A stretch of 64,000 nt of DNA from Microcyclospora pomicola (lineage: Eukaryota > Ascomycota > Dothideomycetes > Capnodiales): NCBI GenBank assembly GCA_002786065.1, contig NHNY01000040.1:52479-116478 (forward strand), written 5' to 3'. Position numbers and translations under genes: made by a program. Positions 52,090 to 62,247 of this stretch are shown here, in pieces. The notes below the pieces were generated by a model, which was not told the origin of the DNA, searched no databases, and saw nothing but the letters and a program-made list of their open reading frames with translations. Positions within the stretch are counted from its first letter, which is position 1, and every line of letters begins with the position of its first letter.

Positions 52090-52837
52090 GATGGCGGATG
52101 TGTAGAGTGATTGAGATGTGGGTTTGAGCGTAGGTCAATGGGATGAGACGGTGGTGGTGACTATAGTATGGAAGATGAAGGAAGAGAAAGCAAGAAGAGA
52201 TTGGACCGGAGAACAAGTGGAGTGAGTGAGGTGGACTCTACTGTTATGATTACAATAGCATTGGCCAGACTACGCAGACGTCCCTAGATCTGCTGTGTCC
52301 CATCGATCACGCAATCGGCGAACTTTTCTTCGAGAGGGTCAAGTGGGTGGTCGGTGTTTGGGAGTGGCGCCGAACGTCAGAAAACAGCCGCGCAGACTAC
52401 AAATCCACTGACCCCGCCATAGAACCCCCACCTTGCCTGCCTGACTTACCTAAGCACGATCTCAGTTGCAGCCTGAGATCGTCTTGTGGCGTGAAGTCAG
52501 TAGATGTAAGTTACTGTGACACTAGATACCTATCGTTTGCTTGGTGGGAGAGAGAGCAATATTAACCTCATCTATATACCATGTGTAGATTAACGATAGG
52601 CTATCACAGACCGAAACTTGAGATCCTCCCATTTTGCTGCATGCCGCATTCCTTTTCGTTATAGATGCCCCACTACAACTCCTCCCAGATGTCCCCCCTT
52701 ACATGCAGTGAACTATGCATAAGCCAGAAGATCAGCTTCTTCTCATTTGTTTCCCCTCCGAGCAATGTTGCAGCACTTTCATCTCCGATCAATGTTCGGA
52801 TGCAAAAGCGGGTTGCTTTCTCTTGCAATCGTCATCC
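52090..52837. other. Peroxiredoxin promoter region and Kelch gene 3' flank
   Basis: About 750 non-coding bases. They include a TTACTG/TTACCTAAG-type stretch around 52440-52520; a Yap1-like site is possible but not distinct enough to call. No gene seen. Confidence 0.35.
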
Positions 52838-55800
52838 TCATGCAATACCCAACCCATTTTGGGCACCCTCCTCCTTTTCACGTTCCCTCAAACGCCTCCC
52901 CTCCATCAGTCCCCGTAATCCTCTCTTCTGCAAGCCAACGACAGTGCTGAGCCCACCGCGCCAGATTTCCTGGTTGCGACTGGGTTCGAGACTCGCCGAG
53001 CTCAACCCGTTCTCGAGATCACTCATGCTAGTATCGGTGTGTGCACTGCTTGGCACGTCGTCGTCAGAGTTCTCGCTCGACATGGGATCGCCCGCACGAA
53101 CGGTGTTCCGGGTGTCCCGGCCATTGGCCATCTCCGTGTTGATCCGCAGGTTGGCCGCCCCACGCATTCCGCCATTGGCGAGCCCTCCCAAGTTCTGTAG
53201 ACTGGTTATACGTGGCGGCACCAGTGAGCGGCGACTTTCCAGGTTCGTGGAGTTGAAGAGAGCTCCATCGCCACCTCCTGCGCCCATAGCCGCAGCATTG
53301 AAGATGGCTGCAGCATTCCGCCCATCCAGAGATTCATGGAGCCGTTCGACGACTGCTTCAATCAGACCATCAATCTTATACGGTCTTGCCAGCTGCAACA
53401 AGGAACAGAAGATCTGAGGCGTTGCAAGGGACGAGGGAGGTGACGGTAGTGTGGAGGTATACAGGTAATGCAGCAGTGCTTGGAGCGTCGGTGCAGTATG
53501 TGGTAGATAGAGGAGTCGTGGTCTCGTCGAAGGTGGTGCCATGGGGACGTCAACTGAATCCATGACGTTCGGGTTGTTGAGAGTGGTAGCTTGTGAATTC
53601 ACACTCGGCGTGATGGTGATGCTGGAGTTTCGCGAAGTGCTACTATGAGCTCCTATGCGTAAGGTGGTCGCGTCATCCGATGTAGATCTTAACGATTCTT
53701 TGAGGAGGTCCGTGAAATACTGGCCCCATCTACGCACAATCAGACGGGAGTTGACAGGAATTCGAGTTCCATCGACCGCCAGAAAGTCCATGTCCGCCAA
53801 CTCGCGCACAGCCAGAGACAGCGAACCCAGCTCCTTGGCAGCATCGGACAGTGTTCGGCCTGCAGGTGAAACAATTCCGGCCGGATTGTTGGCGTCTGTA
53901 CCGCCGGAGGTAAACTGTGATGTTGGCTCAAACCGCCTAGGATTGGCATACATCCCGAAAGCTTCGAGCTCTACGGTGCAGATGTTCGAGAAATTGATAC
54001 GACGATTATTATAGTCATCCATCAGACTGCGCTTTCGGTTGCCCAGGATGATGAAGGAGTTTCGTCGACTCCAGAGCACACCTCGGTTCCAGCTGCCTTG
54101 GCTAAAGATGTTGCCACCAGCATCAATACGACTCCATACCAGCGTTTGGAGGTCAAGTGCCCAAAGAGCGTACTCATGCTGCGAAGACGTGAGGAACGTG
54201 CCAGATACCACGAAGTGATGTCCGATCACCCCTCCATTGGGAAAGCGTAGGCCCGGTGGCGAGACACCAGTCTGGAGTGGTTTCTCCGTCAATGTGCCAT
54301 CCGTTAATCGTATCTGCAACTCGAGCTTCACGTCCAGAAAGTTATAATTGGAGTAGATCAGCATTGGTGCACCAGATCCGATCGAGTCCGATTCTTCCTG
54401 CGCTCCATCATTTTCAATGACCGCCTGTGGTCCGACCCCGATTTGTGCTGCCTTCATCGTAGTGAGCGGAGTGACCACACTCCGGTACGCTCCACAACTA
54501 CGACCCATGCCAGTCGTGCCTGTCCATTTCAGGCTTCGGAAGTTGAAGACACTAACTTGCTCGATATAACGGTTAGTACTGTCTTGGCCACCCACGACCA
54601 CCATTTCTGCACCACCAGTGCCGTCTAGGGACACGCCGAGCGAGCCCTGATTGGGTTGAGTGCCTGCAGGATTGTGATGTATGGCTGATCTTGGCGCGGA
54701 AGGAGAGGCAAAGACTGCTGAGGATGGAAGGATAGCAGCGCAATGCGCATAGCGACCTTGAGGCGCGTCTGCTGTCGATATTTGAGTCCAGGTCTTCGAC
54801 AGTACATCATACATATGGATGTCTGACATGACGACTATCTCAGAGTCTGGGCTGTTCGGTCGCAGGGGTGACATGCCTCCGTAACAGACAAGCTTTGTGT
54901 CTCCTAACGAGCAGACGCTGTGAAAGTACCGTGGTGGAGGTACGTCTCCGGTAACATCAAGTTTGGTCCAATGGCGTTGGATGAGATCCAGTTCGTAGAG
55001 ATTGGAAGTCAATTGTGGTTTGGTACGCGATAGGCGACGGCCACCAAAGACATACAGCTTGTCGCCGAGCACAGTGGTTGTTGCGCCCACCAGGGGATGA
55101 GGTTCTCTGCCGGTGGTACGGTAAACATTACAGACCAGACCGGACAAGGTTGATGCTACTGTTCCAGGACCAGCTTGATTCTGATTTGACGGCATACCTT
55201 GTGGCTGCGAGGGTGTGAGACCACCCAAGTCATGCTCCTCGCCATCAGCTTCCGCATCTATTGCGGACTCATATTGACGGGCGGCAACAAGGCTCGACTG
55301 ACTGCTACTGGCACTCGGGAGTTGCGTGCTTGATGCGTTTGCTGATCGGCTCGGTAAGGAGGTGTCCTCTGATGGCTGCGACATGGTGGAGTCTATCGTG
55401 CTCGTCCGGCTCAAATCGTTATTTGATCGCGACATTGTTTTAGATGGCGGTGATTCTAGAATCGACTCTGCGGGTGGTGCCCTTTGTGTCAAGGGAGATG
55501 GTGGAGTGGGCTCGATGATGTCGCGAAAAGGGTCGAAGAAAGCGGAGTTGTTCAGGGAAATTCGAGGTGGCTCTTTTGTTTGCTTCAAGACCGGATGCGC
55601 CCAGCTCGGAATCTGGATTTCCACATGCCTCGATTTTGATGGGCTCGATCCTTCCAAATCGCGGCACTGGGCCGAGGGAGTGTTGGGCGAGTTGGAGAGC
55701 TTGGCCGACGGGCTGTCGCTATTGCTTGTCGATTCGAGCGTTGGCACTGATGCAGAGCGGTCCAGAGAACGTTCCTGTACTAAAGGCACATAATGTGGAA

Positions 55801-56269
55801 TGACGATGGGTATGTGCTTTGGTGTACTATTACTGCTTGGACTTGGTCGATCACTGCTCGAATCAAGTGACGAGGTCCCAAGAATTTCCACTACTTCAAC
55901 TGATTGGACGTCTGATACTGATGCTCCGTCCGCAACGATGGTGACCGGTGTACTGACACGAGTGGACGTCTCAGAGTCTGCTCGAGTGTGTCTGCTTCCC
56001 AGCGGAGATTCGTGCGTTTGTGGGGTTTGGCCTTTCTTCGAAGCACGCCACTTCCTGGCAGATGATAATAACGATTTAGTCGCAGTATCTGCTGCTTCGG
56101 AAGAGCCAGATGTGTCGGCAGACTTCCGTTTGACGCTGTTCAAAGATTCCTCAAACGTCTTCGAAGTCCGGAAGAAAAGGCTATTGAAGCTTCGAGGAGT
56201 AGAAGGTGATTCTGAATCTGGCTCACCAATGGTGGATGGATACGCAACGACGCCTAATGGGAACGACAT
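52838..56269 (-). CDS. Kelch-repeat and BTB protein (Ral2-like)
   Basis: This is a single-exon protein of 1143 residues. The first 380 are disordered and Ser/Thr/Pro-rich with many SP sites. Kelch repeats span about 390-770: ATTTVLGDKLYVFGGRR, PPPRYFHSVCSLGDTKLVCYGG, GRYAHCAAIL, MVVVGGQDSTNRYIEQVSVF and later blades such as GVIGHHFVVSGTFL. A BTB-like domain starts near 825 (ADMDFLAVDGTRIPVNS) and ends with LLHYLYTSTL and IFCSLLQLARPYKIDGLIE (BTB/BACK-like). This order recalls fission-yeast Ral2, which works upstream of Ras1 in mating and morphogenesis. The assignment is by architecture only, and the protein is longer than Ral2 because of the disordered N-terminus. It ends in a basic region (SRNQEIWRGGLSTVVGLQKR) that may bind membranes or partners. 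Confidence 0.82.
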   Translation of the reverse strand: MSFPLGVVAYPSTIGEPDSESPSTPRSFNSLFFRTSKTFEESLNSVKRKSADTSGSSEAADTATKSLLSSARKWRASKKGQTPQTHESPLGSRHTRADSETSTRVSTPVTIVADGASVSDVQSVEVVEILGTSSLDSSSDRPSPSSNSTPKHIPIVIPHYVPLVQERSLDRSASVPTLESTSNSDSPSAKLSNSPNTPSAQCRDLEGSSPSKSRHVEIQIPSWAHPVLKQTKEPPRISLNNSAFFDPFRDIIEPTPPSPLTQRAPPAESILESPPSKTMSRSNNDLSRTSTIDSTMSQPSEDTSLPSRSANASSTQLPSASSSQSSLVAARQYESAIDAEADGEEHDLGGLTPSQPQGMPSNQNQAGPGTVASTLSGLVCNVYRTTGREPHPLVGATTTVLGDKLYVFGGRRLSRTKPQLTSNLYELDLIQRHWTKLDVTGDVPPPRYFHSVCSLGDTKLVCYGGMSPLRPNSPDSEIVVMSDIHMYDVLSKTWTQISTADAPQGRYAHCAAILPSSAVFASPSAPRSAIHHNPAGTQPNQGSLGVSLDGTGGAEMVVVGGQDSTNRYIEQVSVFNFRSLKWTGTTGMGRSCGAYRSVVTPLTTMKAAQIGVGPQAVIENDGAQEESDSIGSGAPMLIYSNYNFLDVKLELQIRLTDGTLTEKPLQTGVSPPGLRFPNGGVIGHHFVVSGTFLTSSQHEYALWALDLQTLVWSRIDAGGNIFSQGSWNRGVLWSRRNSFIILGNRKRSLMDDYNNRRINFSNICTVELEAFGMYANPRRFEPTSQFTSGGTDANNPAGIVSPAGRTLSDAAKELGSLSLAVRELADMDFLAVDGTRIPVNSRLIVRRWGQYFTDLLKESLRSTSDDATTLRIGAHSSTSRNSSITITPSVNSQATTLNNPNVMDSVDVPMAPPSTRPRLLYLPHTAPTLQALLHYLYTSTLPSPPSSLATPQIFCSLLQLARPYKIDGLIEAVVERLHESLDGRNAAAIFNAAAMGAGGGDGALFNSTNLESRRSLVPPRITSLQNLGGLANGGMRGAANLRINTEMANGRDTRNTVRAGDPMSSENSDDDVPSSAHTDTSMSDLENGLSSASLEPSRNQEIWRGGLSTVVGLQKRGLRGLMEGRRLREREKEEGAQNGLGIA

Positions 56270-58491
56270 GGTTAGCAGTCAACGTCGTGTGGCAGTCCTT
56301 GCGAAGCGAAGTCCGCTAAATGCAGGCCAGATAATGGTTGCACGAAGGAGTATAAAGCTTTGAGGAAGCCAGATGGCCTCTGTGCTTGATGTAAGGTGAG
56401 GTAGGGGAGAGAAAATGATGTCGCTGTTGCTCTTAAAGTTGGTAGGGTGGGGTTTCCAATATGAGGGACAGCGAGAACGAATTGGACTAGAGTGGATGAT
56501 TCGAGGTGAAGTCGAGCGGACATGGCAAGTCACTTCCTGGTCTTCGCTGCTCTTCCTGTGCTGCTGCAACGCCCAGTCCACCAGTCGCCTACCATGACTG
56601 CGCCGGTCATCGTCGACAGCATGACCTCCGGTTTTCTGCCATGTCATTGCTTCAGAGCATAAGACACATATCACCGGCCATGGGCCAGCCGTTCTTCGCC
56701 CCAGTCACCGCAGACGTGCCCTGGAGTCGATACATCTTGCGAGCGCCACTTAGCTTTGAGCCGAGAGGTGTGCAAATCACTCGGGACCGCCCCACCATTC
56801 GATAAACGACTCTGCATAACACTGCGTTGTAGCTATAAGAACAAGACAGAGAGTACCTACCAATTCATGCGCAGTCCTCGTGGAGCTTTCCTTCGCCGGC
56901 CTTGCGTGGCTTCCAGAACCCTGCTCGATCCACGGCCGTTTTGTCTCTTCTTGGTGTTGCGCCTCTCCCCGATTGCCGGTCTTTCGATGATTGTGCCTCG
57001 TCCGAACAGATTCAAAGGTGGCCCACGAGCAAATGAAGATGTTCTTGCTGCCTAGGATCGCAATACCTGTGAACAGCAGATCTGGGGTCGACAGGTCGCT
57101 GCGAGGGGCAAGCGAGGTAGCGATTTCTAGTGCCAAGACCGAGACTTGTTAGCAAGGGTGCTATATCACACACGGGCACTAGAGGCGTTCACCCGTGCTG
57201 GAGGAACTGTCCAATGTTGATCGCACATGGTGAGTTTTCCACTCAAGAATGACCCTGTCGAGATGGTCGGGAAGGAATATCCCTGCGACGCCCACAAAAG
57301 AGTACTACGGACAAGTCCCTATCTCTGCCCACGCAAGTTGCCGTACGTCTGGGCGGTCCCATCACCGTCACGGACGCTTACCACAGTTCTACCTTACCAA
57401 GCTTCTGATATCAAGGTATCCAACCGTGCCGGCCAGGAAGTCAGAAGTCTAAATTGACCTTCAACGAATTGACTCGCAAGCTGATAGTATTGTCGCCTAT
57501 GGATGCCTGTATGCAGAAACAATTTCTCGCTATTGGGCTGCGAGAAGGCTTTGGTCACATCTGACCCGGTGGCCGTTGCTCCAAAGAAGTAACTACACAA
57601 GTATCTGCGGCTTAGCACACGCGCAATCGTCAAGTGCTGGTGGCAGCAACTTTGTTGCGGCAGAATATACCTTGAATCTATAGGTGTTTGCCACTCCTAG
57701 GTTCTATCAGATGTGAGAAGCATATTGGGAGTTTTGTGTTCAAAGGTAAGACTGTGTATAAGCTGGTACACAGAGACGTTGCACCAGGTGGGTCATGGCG
57801 AGAATGGGGGGAACGGTCAACAACATAGTCATGTCTATAGCATAAGGTATGCAATAGTGATGTTTGCAGGTGTGCACTGCCATGCTTTCCAGATCGCAGA
57901 GTAGCAGTAGATGAGGAGGCATTGGGTTTGGCAACAGGCGTAATCTCCTTGTGACGAGAAGAATCGAACGATGACAAACATGCACAAAGTCTATGAGCAG
58001 TCATGTAAAGCAAAATGGCAATCAGTCGCGGACCGTAAGACCCCCATATCTGTGCTCAAGCGTAGCAAGATGATTGAGCGCAACAAAAAACCATTAAGGC
58101 CGTGGCAATCTACATCCGCACGACTATCTATGAGGCAGCTCGATCATGCCCAAAGCATGGATCAGACCAACTGTTGCTCATGCTATCCCAATAATACTTA
58201 CCGTGATCGAGAGTGTCTTAGCTCTCCAGTACGACCACCTCTGCCGAGTATCAAGGCATCAAGGTGAGTCGCCGACTGGAGGTTCCACCTTGTCGCCACG
58301 GTGAGGCGCACTCTCATCGACAAGGCCGCCCTCTGCCGAAGCAGAGGAGGTTCACCTGGTGAGCCACCAGCGCATCATCGACCCCGCGAAGTCAGAGACG
58401 ATGCAAGACTCAGCGCTTGCACGGTGGATGGCAAAAGTTATCTGTTTCGAAGGTCTACACGGTCGCCGAAACGACACGCACATATTCCGAA
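56270..58491. other. Gene-poor stretch upstream of the Kelch gene
   Basis: About 2.2 kb. The part next to 56270 is the Kelch 5' flank. A minus-strand open frame at about 56777-57136 (SVLALEIATSLAPRSDL...) reads plausibly and is preceded by a GCTAACAAG acceptor-like site. However, it has no in-frame ATG exon I can join, so I leave it uncalled. Two adjacent short stem-loops lie at 58330-58365. Confidence 0.35.
58330..58365. repeat. Pair of adjacent short stem-loops
   Basis: CCTCTGC (58330-58336) pairs with GCAGAGG (58341-58347) around a CGAA tetraloop. GGTTCAC (58349-58355) pairs with GTGAGCC (58359-58365) with one G-U wobble and a 3-nt loop. They lie just beyond the stop of the small minus-strand gene and may act in its 3' region. 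Chance occurrence is possible. Confidence 0.3.
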
Positions 58492-58749
58492 TCAATCCTG
58501 AAAGAGCCGTCTGCGGGCATTCAGGAAAGCGGTGGCCCGGCGCGATTCCTCTGGGAAGAGGACGCGTGCATGATTGGCCCTCCTCGGTGCGCTGGGATCG
58601 ATGGACACCCCCTTGAGTCCACGTGCTGGCGTGACCGGGATCTTTGCCAAAGGTTTCAGCCCGCGAGGCGGAGATGGGGGGTCGCGATAGACCTTGAAGG
58701 CGCGCTTCTTGGTTTTCTTGGTCCACACTGGCGAACCGGTGATACCCAT
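58492..58749 (-). CDS. Small basic SP/TP-rich protein with spliced 5' leader
   Basis: The ORF has 85 residues, opening MGITGSPVWTKKTKKRAFKV, rich in Lys, Arg and Pro, with several Ser/Thr-Pro sites (GSPV, PPSPPRG, VTPARG) that would suit cyclin-dependent kinases. I do not recognise the family. The coding frame has a stop shortly upstream of the ATG, so translation should begin here. Upstream on the same strand are two well-formed introns. One is 58824-58877 (GTAAGT donor, CTGAC branch, CAACAG acceptor). The other is 58913-59048 (GTATGT donor, CTGAC branch, TTTCACAG acceptor). They make a multi-exon 5' leader. A frame-shifted ORF of 124 codons overlaps; I prefer the basic, low-complexity frame because of its composition. 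Confidence 0.42.
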   Translation of the reverse strand: MGITGSPVWTKKTKKRAFKVYRDPPSPPRGLKPLAKIPVTPARGLKGVSIDPSAPRRANHARVLFPEESRRATAFLNARRRLFQD

Positions 58750-59048
58750 GCTGTCTGCTTTGGAGATTTGAGTGCTTGTTCAGTAGGCAAGATGCTGTAA
58801 GGCGATATTGCTTGTGTGTAAGCCTGTTGGGTGTCGTCAGTAGATTGCTTTAGGAACTCTGCAGGAGTGCGACTTACGTGTTGTGAGAATTGTGTGGGCT
58901 TTGTGGGCTTCGCTGTGAAATAAGAAGTCAGTGCTATGCGCAGGAGGTATCTCAAGTGTTGGGAGAGTAAGGCTCTTATGCCCTTGGGGGCAGATCTGTA
59001 TTGTGATGATCGTCGCTGGGATCAGGGGGTCAGGGCAAGATCACATAC

Positions 59049-60493
59049 CAAGTCTCGGTTGGGGGTGAAGGAGAAAGGGAGCGAAGTCACAGAAGAATGG
59101 ATAGGATGAAATCTTTATATGATCGGAGCTTGACCACTCCATGCTAGCAGTCATGAAAGCTCGACTGAGAGGATTGTCAGTAAGCATGTATAAGATGAGA
59201 TGCGTGGTGTGTGAGAGCATGTCCGTAGCTCTGACTGTGGTAGAGATGCTTATGCGGGAAGCGTGACTCGTCCAGTGCCAGAACTTCTTCAACCATAGTG
59301 GAGCCGTGCGTAGCGAATTGGTCAGAAGTGAACTTTGGACCGCCTCACTCAGCGAAGCATGGAACCGTATCCAGCAGGACTTACCAAACTCGAGTGTCTG
59401 ATATGCCGACCTCTCCTAATATTCCCCGAACGGTTGGAAGGCTTTTAAGACTGATACAGCAGCTACGGGGATCCATAGCCATCAGAAATGCATCGCTGGG
59501 TGGAACACAGGAGGCGTAGTTGATGATCTGGGAACAGCAGAAATAGGGATGATTGAGGTCATTCTTTGAGATTGTCTAGCACTGATCGAAATGTCTGGGA
59601 TAATTCAGGGATGTTGTTTGCGAGTGACTGATCCCTGCACACGATTCTTTCTCATGCGCGACAAGTCCATACTGTTTGCGACGACAGGGGGGGGCAAGAA
59701 GCTCGCCCATGCTCAAGCTTACCAATGACTCTTGACAAGTCCATACTGTTTGCGACGACAGGGGGGGGCAAGAAGCTCGCCCATGCTCAAGCTTACCAAT
59801 GACTCTTGACAGGTCTCAATAACCTCATGCCCAGGCAGCTGAGATCTAGCCTGCGCTCTATGCACAGCTCATCGTAGGCTGCACACTTGTCAGGCCTATA
59901 GCCGCTCGACAATCTCCACCAGGTTCATGACTGCTTGGGTTACCAGCTGTGATCTCACCCCTCTGGCACCAACTGACTTTCACCGGAATGACGGCGACAC
60001 AGGAAAGTTGTCAAAGAGACGCACACTAAGCTAGCGCAAGCAGGTCGGGCACCGTAATTTGTCATGCTCAAGCGATTCGACAAACTATGCGGTCCATGAA
60101 AGAGCCGTGCAGATGTAGTGGCAGTGTATTGGACAAAGGAGCATCAAGCTGCGTTTCCTTGCAAGATGTTTGGCGGTATTCGAGATTAGAGCTGCGCATG
60201 CAAATGGCCGAACGATCAGGCTTCGTCGCATGACATTTGCGATATTGTATCAGCCAACCGTGAACGGACATGACGGTCAAGATGCACATGTAATACGTAA
60301 GTACGGCGTATATGATTGTGGCAAGCAGGTAGGATCAGAATTCGGCGGATTGAACTGCCTGGACTCAGCAATCTGGCAAAGTCTCCGAAGCTGGAAAAAG
60401 GCCATTGATGCTTTGCCACGGTCTTGTCAACCTCTTCTGGACGAATAACGGCCTGGACTGCTGGTCGGTACTGTAGCGTAATATATAGCGTGC
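59049..60493. other. Intergenic with tandem duplication
   Basis: No domain-bearing ORF on either strand. The stretch contains the perfect 74-bp duplication annotated separately and the 3' flank of the Zn2Cys6 gene. Confidence 0.4.
59660..59807 (+). repeat. Perfect 74-bp tandem duplication with G8 tracts
   Basis: Copy 1 is 59660-59733 and copy 2 is 59734-59807; I see no difference between them. Each begins GACAAGTCCATACTG and contains eight consecutive Gs followed by CAAGAAGCTCGCCCATGC. A third copy breaks off after four bases. Complete identity points to a recent event or an assembly artefact. Confidence 0.9.
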
Positions 60494-61483
60494 TCACGAG
60501 GTATCTTGGGGCTGATCTGGATCTGTGGGGGGTGCTTGATAGACCGGCGAAAAAGGTGTGGCAGTATGTAGTCTTGGATCAAGGTTAATGTCCGCAGCGG
60601 ACGCCAAACCCGTGGGTGGATTAAGTGCTTCGTCGAATGTTTGTTTCGTGACCACACCAATGCCTTGCTGCGGCAAAGTGGATGCTGTGGTTTCAGCAGG
60701 TGGATTGCGTATAGGAGGAGACGTCTCCAGAGCGCTGTACTGGTCCTGACTAGCAACAGCGCTCAATGCCTGCAGACCGCGAGTTGCGTACTGCGGGTAC
60801 GATGGTGCACCGAGCTCGTACTCATTCGGCTTGCCATCATCATGGAAGTGACTCGAACTCTCGGCCACAGCAGTCTGTGCTGCAGATACCAGTCCAGCCA
60901 TGAGCCTCTCACTGATGTTATCGTAAGTTGCACTTGCTGAGCTCTGCATATCGGCGATGTTGTCCATCGGGGCCATCCGATCGTAACCAGGATCTACCAT
61001 CGTCCCAATGCCACCCAGTGGATCAGCCACTGTCAAATGTCCATCTCTTTCATAGCCCTCGTCGGCATCCTCGTACGGATTCCGGGTGTGCACAAAGGTG
61101 AGCTGTGAAGGGATTTTGACCCATTGCGTTCCTGCCTTGAATGTCTCTTTGTAACCATAGAAGCTCTTCAGATTCCCATCATCATCATCCGTGCCATTCA
61201 TCGATGGGTTCTGCTGGTGCCGGAAGGTTATGCCTGAGCTGGGAATACATGGTCGCTGCGCCTTGACACATTGCGAGCACACCGGTCGTTGCTCATCGCA
61301 TTTCAACTAGCGCTCTCAGGTCAGCTCGGTGAATGAATTGCAGCTGAATTTCTGATATCATTCTACCTTTCGTTGACGGCAAGTCAAGCTGAATTGGAAG
61401 GTTAGCCGGAAATTGGTATGCTCGGAGATGTGATGATCGAGGACGAGACATTCTTACCATCCAGTACGAGAGCGCGGAGGCAT
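60494..61483 (-). CDS. Zn(II)2Cys6 transcription factor, three exons
   Basis: Exons 61458-61483, 61367-61388 and 60494-61306 (introns 69 and 60 bases, both with standard donors and CTAAC/CTGAC branch sites) give 286 residues. The first two exons are only 26 and 22 bases, but they rebuild a perfect binuclear cluster. It opens MPPRSRTGCLTCRQRKLKC and has cysteines at 9, 12, 19, 26, 29 and 36 (C-x2-C-x6-C-x6-C-x2-C-x6-C). The rest is polar, with FYGYKETFKAGTQWVKIPSQLTFV near 75-100 as the only other conserved-looking block. It is much shorter than typical members and lacks the fungal-specific middle homology domain. Targets cannot be inferred, since no pathway cluster adjoins it. Confidence 0.88.
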
Positions 61484-61770
61484 GCCTACTTTCTGTAGCA
61501 GGCAAGTTGGTAATCTCGATCTCTGCGCAGGTTGTAATGTTCTTGATGCTATGTACAAGACAAAAGTTGCTGGGAAAGCCTACTATTGATGGTGTGCTGG
61601 ATCTACCCCAGACGAGCGCGACACACCGGCGTGGGACCACATTCACGTGCGCCATTCCGTCCATGTGGCTTACTTGTGTACATGTGTGCATGATATGGCA
61701 TCCAATAAGCATAGCGGAGATATATTGCCGAAAGAGAAGCATTCTCTGACCATACTATAAGCTCGAGCTG
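61484..61770. promoter_or_regulatory. Upstream region of the Zn2Cys6 gene
   Basis: About 290 bases lie between the regulator ATG and the broken coiled-coil gene. No distinct motif. Confidence 0.3.
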
Positions 61771-62233
61771 CTACCCCAGCGCGACAATTTCGGCTCTTGA
61801 CAGTCCCTTTATGAGGTTCAGGTCAGCCAGACCGGACACCAAATCTACCTCGAGTGCCATTCTCATTGTCCGTTGAACAACCCATTCACTCCACGGATTG
61901 TTCTCCCATGATGCGTTTGAGCCTTTCTTGCAAAGCCTTGATCTCGAACTCGTCTTTTGCAGCTTTGGAATCGAACTGATCCTCGTCCATGATACCTTTT
62001 GGAAGGTTGTCAGACCGTCCACCGTGCTTGACGAGCGCTTCGCGCATTGCCTCGACCACAAAAGCATCCCCGACTCGTTCACGTCTTACAGCATCGTTCA
62101 CCGTCGCCTGCCATACGAGGTTTGAGCTTGAATTAGCAGCTCGACCCGTAAGTTCCATTTTCAACCTGTTAATCTCCTGGTCTTTCGCCTCGACGCATTG
62201 CCTTAACGCGGAGGTCGGGGGTGTGAAATGGAC
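61771..62233 (-). pseudogene. 3' fragment of a coiled-coil gene cut by a transposon
   Basis: The minus frame from 62233 down to the stop at 61886 encodes about 115 residues that look like real protein. They include an amphipathic start (ALRQCVEAKDQEINRLKMEL) and a second helical part (KAAKDEFEIKALQERLKRIM). A different frame then continues VVQRTMRMALEVDLVSGLADLNLIKGLSR to a stop at 61771, suggesting a frameshift near 61890. Upstream, the frame runs straight into the inverted-repeat end of the Fot1-type element, so the natural N-terminus and start codon are absent. The first residues of the open frame (YRNLAFHTPVHF) are translated transposon end. I do not recognise the family; its 5' part would lie beyond 64000. 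Confidence 0.5.
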
Positions 62234-62247
62234 GGGGGTGTGAAATG
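62217..62247 (+). repeat. Two copies of the element end, 17-bp spacing
   Basis: GGGGGTGTGAAATG occurs at 62217-62230 and again at 62234-62247, separated by GAC. The second copy is the left terminal repeat of the transposon. The first lies just outside it and continues into host sequence (GAGGTC on its left). Confidence 0.75.

Noticed and set aside
56777-57136. Minus ORF with a plausible-looking hydrophobic start (SVLALEIATSLAPRSDL)
   Set aside because: The head codon is TTG. The nearest upstream ATG exon (MCDQHWTVPP) does not join in frame across the GTGAAC/GCTAACAAG intron, so no gene model holds.
58352-58726. 124-codon minus ORF overlapping the small basic gene
   Set aside because: It is kept only as an alternative. 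Its composition is less coherent and it covers the stem-loop region. The SP/TP-rich frame fits a short spliced gene better.
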